Origin: Methanomicrobiaceae archaeon
GTDB taxonomy: Archaea; Halobacteriota; Methanomicrobia; Methanomicrobiales; Methanomicrobiaceae
Reading direction: 5' to 3'
DNA length: 7,570 nucleotides
Assembly: GCA_030628325.1 (NCBI GenBank)
Contig: DAOVRB010000038.1
Coordinates: 1 to 7,570, forward strand
Numbering within the stretch: the first letter of the stretch is position 1; every line of letters begins with the position of its first letter. A program made the translations under genes and the position numbers. The notes under the pieces were generated by a model. The model saw only the letters and a program-made list of their open reading frames with translations, did no database searches and was not told where the DNA came from. Shown in pieces: positions 4,779 through 7,570 of the stretch.

Positions 4779-5704
4779 AGGGTGACTTCAGGGTTGACTG
4801 CACCGACATGGTAGACGGCACCCTCGGAAAGTTCGTTGATGACAACCTCTGCCGGTGAGAACAACGAGGTGTCAATCTGGTAGAAATCAAAATTTGCTGC
4901 CTTGAATGTGTCGTAGAACGGTTCACCATATGATGAAGACGTATTGGACGGGATTTTATCAAGATAGTCAACGATCTCAGGTGCATCCATTGTCAGGTAT
5001 ATCTGACCATGGTAGATGGTTGCATCATTTGTGCATCCCATAGCCTGAGTAGAGTCCTTCTTAACCGGAGGCAGTGGTGCGGTACCGATTGCGGACCGGA
5101 TCTTTCTTGTGTCAAATCCAAGTTCATTGAGTTTATAAATAGCCGTTTCAACACAGCGTCCGGCAACCTGAATGGAACCGACAATAGATGCTGTAGGTGC
5201 AACAACCACACATACATTTGCGACATCCACTTTGCACTTCTCTGCAATATGTTCCATGACCTCACCACTTGGAAGTTTATCACTTTCAAGTGCCATAACC
5301 GCATAGTCACACTCATCTTCGTACTTAATTACCTCGTAGGTGTGTTTTGGCATAAGGGAAAGAGCACGTGCAGGGCCGCTCCCCATTGCAAAGAAGTTTC
5401 CGATATTTACAGTCCATCCTGCCTTCTGTGCGCCAAGACATGAAATTGACGGGAAATCGGTACTGACTTCAATAAATGAGAGCGGGATGCCCTTAATCTC
5501 ACCCATGCGGAAGTTAATCTCACCAAGACCGCCCATACAGATCTCGGTAAAACGCTTACCTGCAAGATAACCGCCCTTTGTCTCAACACCACAGTCAATA
5601 ATACGTGCGCCGTTGTCCAGCTGGTGGAACGCCACATTATAATCCTCAGGATATTCCACCATTTCTTCAAAAATATCCAGAGCAAGTTCATTTACACTAA
5701 TCAT
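4757..5704 (-). CDS. mch: N5,N10-methenyl-tetrahydromethanopterin cyclohydrolase
   Basis: This 315-residue cytosolic enzyme (EC 3.5.4.27) interconverts 5-formyl- and 5,10-methenyl-tetrahydromethanopterin, the third step of methanogenesis from CO2. Length and sequence match the family end to end: MISVNELALDIFEEM at the start, CGVETKGGYLAG (38-49), CMGGLGEI (56-63), AQKAGWTVNIGNFFAMGSGP (92-111), VAPTASIVGSIQVAGR (168-183), GTAPLPPV (207-214), GCTNDATIYHGQIYL (223-237) and NFDFYQIDTSLFSPAEVVIN (271-290). Arg183 and Glu186 in AGRCVETAIY correspond to the active-site pair described for this family. The ATG is preceded by GAGG at 8 bases, inside a 12-bp palindrome. The gene is 73 bases downstream of cdc6 with a possible promoter of its own, and ends in a hairpin and T-tract. 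Confidence 0.98.
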   Translation of the reverse strand: MISVNELALDIFEEMVEYPEDYNVAFHQLDNGARIIDCGVETKGGYLAGKRFTEICMGGLGEINFRMGEIKGIPLSFIEVSTDFPSISCLGAQKAGWTVNIGNFFAMGSGPARALSLMPKHTYEVIKYEDECDYAVMALESDKLPSGEVMEHIAEKCKVDVANVCVVVAPTASIVGSIQVAGRCVETAIYKLNELGFDTRKIRSAIGTAPLPPVKKDSTQAMGCTNDATIYHGQIYLTMDAPEIVDYLDKIPSNTSSSYGEPFYDTFKAANFDFYQIDTSLFSPAEVVINELSEGAVYHVGAVNPEVTLKSFGLL

Positions 5705-5716
5705 GAGGTATACCTC
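5705..5716. promoter_or_regulatory. Perfect 12-bp palindrome covering the mch ribosome site
   Basis: GAGGTATACCTC directly abuts the mch start codon. Its left arm on the minus strand is the Shine-Dalgarno GAGG. In RNA the arms can form a 4-bp stem with a UAUA loop that hides the ribosome site; in DNA it is a symmetric site for a dimeric protein. Which applies, if either, is unknown. Confidence 0.5.
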
Positions 5717-5740
5717 TTATTCCATACATGATGAAACAAG

Positions 5741-5757
5741 ATAGATAAGGATTTTCA
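5741..5757 (-). promoter_or_regulatory. Possible TATA box of mch
   Basis: GAAAATCCTTATCTAT on the minus strand offers a BRE-like GAAAAT and a TATA-like TTATCTAT centred near 5745. Transcription would start near 5720, giving a short leader with the GAGG site. A separate promoter for the highly expressed mch is expected, but this match is weak. Confidence 0.35.
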
Positions 5758-5777
5758 AATGAACCAGAGCCCGGCAA

Positions 5778-6902
5778 TTACTCAATAAGTTCAATAACCC
5801 TCTCTGGCTCGTATCTTAGTGAAATCAGACGTGATCTACCCCTGCCTTCCCTATAAAAAAGATTAATAAGTCGCATTTCATCAAACTTATTAATCATCCA
5901 ATAATATCTTGTATAGCCGATTTTCATTGATTTTTTGGCAGATTTAAAAACAGAGCCGGTTGTCATCTCCTGCTCCTCCAGAGCCACCTCAGCAAGATGT
6001 TTCAGGAGTACCTTCTCCTCGTCTTTCAGGGTCCGGACAGTGAATGTAAGATGCAGATATTTCGAAATCTCATACGCGCGACAGATATCATCCCTGTTAA
6101 GGCATTTCCTCGCATCATTTTCAGCATTTAACGCCGCCCTCTTTAAGAGATCAATACCCACACGGAGGTCCCCGCTCTTCATAGTCTGCTCCACGACAAT
6201 GTCAAGCATCTTCTCTGTTACAACACCTGAGTAGAGACCCTGCAGAATACGCTCATGGAGGATATTACGAACTTCATCCTCAGTATAAGGGCTAAAATAA
6301 ATATCAGTCGGTCTGAAAACCGAATATACACGTGCATCAACCTCGCGGGAGAGATCCACCTGCATGTCACTTACTATGGCAATTACACTAATTCGCGTAC
6401 CAGGGTAAGATTCATGAGAGCGAAGCAGTGTATAGAGCACATTATTAATTTCTTTATCATAGAGCAGATAATTGGCATCATCAAGGCAGACCAGAAGAAC
6501 AATATCTTCATCCAGAACCATGCGTGCAACGGAGTCTAATATCTGTTTGAAAGAGGTGCCTGATGCAGGAGGGAGGTGCCCGGATAATTTCCTGTAGATC
6601 TGGGAAAATATTGCAAATTTTGTATTATCCATCTGACAGTTGATATACACCGGCACAAGTTTCTTCGTTGTATTCTCAATTTCACTGAAAAGTTTTCTTA
6701 TTGTGGTAGTCTTCCCTGTGCCCGGCAGACCTCTGCAGATAGTATTGAGAGGACGTCCACCCCGAATTCCCGGGCGCACCTGAAATACAAGACTCTGCAT
6801 CTGCGTATCACGGAAATTGAACTGCTCGGGGATGTAATCTATTTCAAAGACCTCAGGGTCGCGAAACAGTGTCTCATCCCACATCAGCAGATTCTTTTTC
6901 AT
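5778..6902 (-). CDS. cdc6: Orc1/Cdc6-family replication initiator (AAA+ ATPase)
   Basis: This 374-residue protein belongs to the archaeal Orc1/Cdc6 family, which binds origin repeats and loads the MCM helicase. From the ATG: an N-terminal segment (FRDPEVFEIDYIPEQFNFRD), Walker A GLPGTGKTT (about 58-66), Walker B VLLVCLDDANYLLY (about 135-148), sensor 1 region ISVIAIVSDMQV, arginine-finger box REVDARVYS, sensor 2 GDLRVGIDLL, and a C-terminal winged helix (about 295-374, ending in the wing FYREGRGRSRLISLRY). Walker B reads LDD instead of the usual LDE, and the sensor 1 Asn is replaced by Ser, as in a divergent paralogue. A GTG two codons upstream (6908) is also possible. No Shine-Dalgarno is present, and the TATA box predicts a leaderless mRNA. 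No origin repeats are visible nearby. Confidence 0.93.
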   Translation of the reverse strand: MKKNLLMWDETLFRDPEVFEIDYIPEQFNFRDTQMQSLVFQVRPGIRGGRPLNTICRGLPGTGKTTTIRKLFSEIENTTKKLVPVYINCQMDNTKFAIFSQIYRKLSGHLPPASGTSFKQILDSVARMVLDEDIVLLVCLDDANYLLYDKEINNVLYTLLRSHESYPGTRISVIAIVSDMQVDLSREVDARVYSVFRPTDIYFSPYTEDEVRNILHERILQGLYSGVVTEKMLDIVVEQTMKSGDLRVGIDLLKRAALNAENDARKCLNRDDICRAYEISKYLHLTFTVRTLKDEEKVLLKHLAEVALEEQEMTTGSVFKSAKKSMKIGYTRYYWMINKFDEMRLINLFYREGRGRSRLISLRYEPERVIELIE

Positions 6903-6923
6903 AAACACAAAATTTTAATCAGG

Positions 6924-6937
6924 ACATATATATAACC
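6924..6937 (-). promoter_or_regulatory. TATA box of the cdc6 gene, leaderless start
   Basis: GGTTATATATATG on the minus strand is a strong archaeal TATA box centred near 6931. The expected start, 22-27 bases downstream, is 6904-6909, at the GTG (6908) or just before the ATG (6902). With no Shine-Dalgarno present, the mRNA is probably leaderless. Confidence 0.65.
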
Positions 6938-6986
6938 GTCAGATTCGATTCAGCGAGGGTCATCAGATCATCCAGAGAAGAATCTT

Positions 6987-7570
6987 TCACTCCTGGAGTG
7001 CGTTAAGACATCTCTTGCAGAGTGGTCTCCCGACAAATAACTGACTCAACCGCTCTTCAGGACCGGATATCATGGCACCGCAACTGCTACAGGAAAATGT
7101 CTCTTCACTACTCTTCTTTTCGTCCATATTCCCGCTCTGACCCTTGTTCTCACCGACAACAGGTTCTCCGGATATTTCAGACACTTCAGGAACTATCTCT
7201 TCTGGTTCATCTGACACCACTGCAGTTTCTGCAGTTCCTGCACCTGCTACGTACGCCACAGCCCCACCAGAGAGAGACGACTCCGTTTCAGGCACTTTGG
7301 GTCCTCCTGATGCTGCATGTATATCATCACCACCGGTATCACCAGCAACAGAAAGAGACTCCTGCCCACTGACAATAAAATCAGCGGGCACTTCAAGTAC
7401 CCTGCGCCGGTAACTGTCCACCCGGTCTGCAGTTCCCGGATCATTTCTTCCCAGACGCGACAGAACACCGTCAAGATATGAGACCAGTTCATCGGCGTCA
7501 TTCTCTGTTGCAACTTCACCCTCAATTTCAAGGCGCAGGTTTTCATAATTTTCAAGATTAATTGTAATCC
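6987..7570 (-). CDS. Hypothetical protein with acidic linker and C-terminal zinc-binding motif (cut by right edge)
   Basis: I do not recognise a named family. The frame is open to the right edge and 193 residues are visible; the start lies outside the window. Residues 1-57 look like a folded domain: a strand-rich start (ITINLENYENLRLEIEGEV), then helices (DADELVSYLDSVLSRLGR and a DPGTADRVDSYRRRVL stretch). Residues about 65-155 are a low-complexity linker rich in Glu, Asp, Ser, Gly, Val and Pro, probably disordered. The last 36 residues carry C-x2-C-x20-C-x2-C (Cys160, 163, 184, 187), a likely zinc-binding module. It is in line with cdc6 but separated by 84 bases holding the cdc6 promoter, so co-transcription is uncertain. 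A nucleic-acid or protein-binding adaptor role is a guess. Confidence 0.75.
   Translation of the reverse strand, partial: ITINLENYENLRLEIEGEVATENDADELVSYLDGVLSRLGRNDPGTADRVDSYRRRVLEVPADFIVSGQESLSVAGDTGGDDIHAASGGPKVPETESSLSGGAVAYVAGAGTAETAVVSDEPEEIVPEVSEISGEPVVGENKGQSGNMDEKKSSEETFSCSSCGAMISGPEERLSQLFVGRPLCKRCLNALQE

Noticed and set aside
5009..5443. Plus-strand open frame of 144 codons opposite mch, and similar frames opposite the dehydrogenase and cdc6.
   Set aside because: They lie opposite well-conserved genes and their translations show no family resemblance or domain pattern.
6903..6986. A replication origin beside cdc6.
   Set aside because: I see an AT-rich promoter but no repeated origin-recognition boxes with a G-tract, and no long AT-rich unwinding region.
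6988..7000. Inverted repeat CACTCC-T-GGAGTG at the end of the zinc-motif protein gene as a terminator.
   Set aside because: The loop is a single base and no T-tract follows on the minus strand, so a terminator role is not supported.
1..7570. CRISPR arrays, insertion sequences, prophage or toxin-antitoxin genes.
   Set aside because: No regularly spaced repeats, transposase motifs, terminal inverted repeats or such gene families were seen in any frame.

Overview
The window most likely comes from a methanogenic euryarchaeon, probably of the Methanomicrobiales (Methanomicrobiaceae-like). The evidence is a complete methenyl-tetrahydromethanopterin cyclohydrolase (mch), an Orc1/Cdc6 initiator with the variant Walker B stretch LDDANYL, a tRNA-Val gene without encoded CCA, a CofA-like aldehyde dehydrogenase, and AT-rich TATA elements placed for leaderless or near-leaderless transcripts. 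The genus assignment is inference, since no rRNA gene is present.

Layout. Plus strand, 1-2430: an iron cluster made of the end of a FeoB-type G-domain protein (cut by the left edge), a separate FeoB membrane permease that overlaps it by ATGA, a 154-residue four-helix membrane protein starting directly after the permease stop, and a DtxR/MntR-family metal-dependent repressor. An imperfect TTAGG inverted repeat lies just upstream of the repressor. Together these look like ferrous iron uptake with its regulator, but with FeoB split into two proteins.

Minus strand, 7570-2486 (in transcription order): a partial protein with a C-terminal four-cysteine zinc-binding motif; orc1/cdc6 with a strong TATA box and an apparently leaderless start; mch, with its Shine-Dalgarno inside a perfect 12-bp palindrome and a hairpin plus T-tract at its end; tRNA-Val(UAC) with its own TATA-like box; a roughly 320-base gene-poor region; a 65-residue two-helix membrane protein; and a CofA-like aldehyde dehydrogenase that converges on the repressor gene.

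The least explained stretch is 4248-4571. It holds a 17-bp palindrome that doubles as a TATA-like element, a perfect 6-bp hairpin at the predicted transcription start 25 bases away, a sequence matching the anti-Shine-Dalgarno core, and a 99-base tract that is 85/99 purine on the plus strand. This could be a small RNA or a long regulated leader for the 65-residue membrane protein. Nothing in the window looks like a transposon, CRISPR array or prophage. I see no wholly new multi-gene system; the best leads are the split FeoB cluster and the structured intergenic region.
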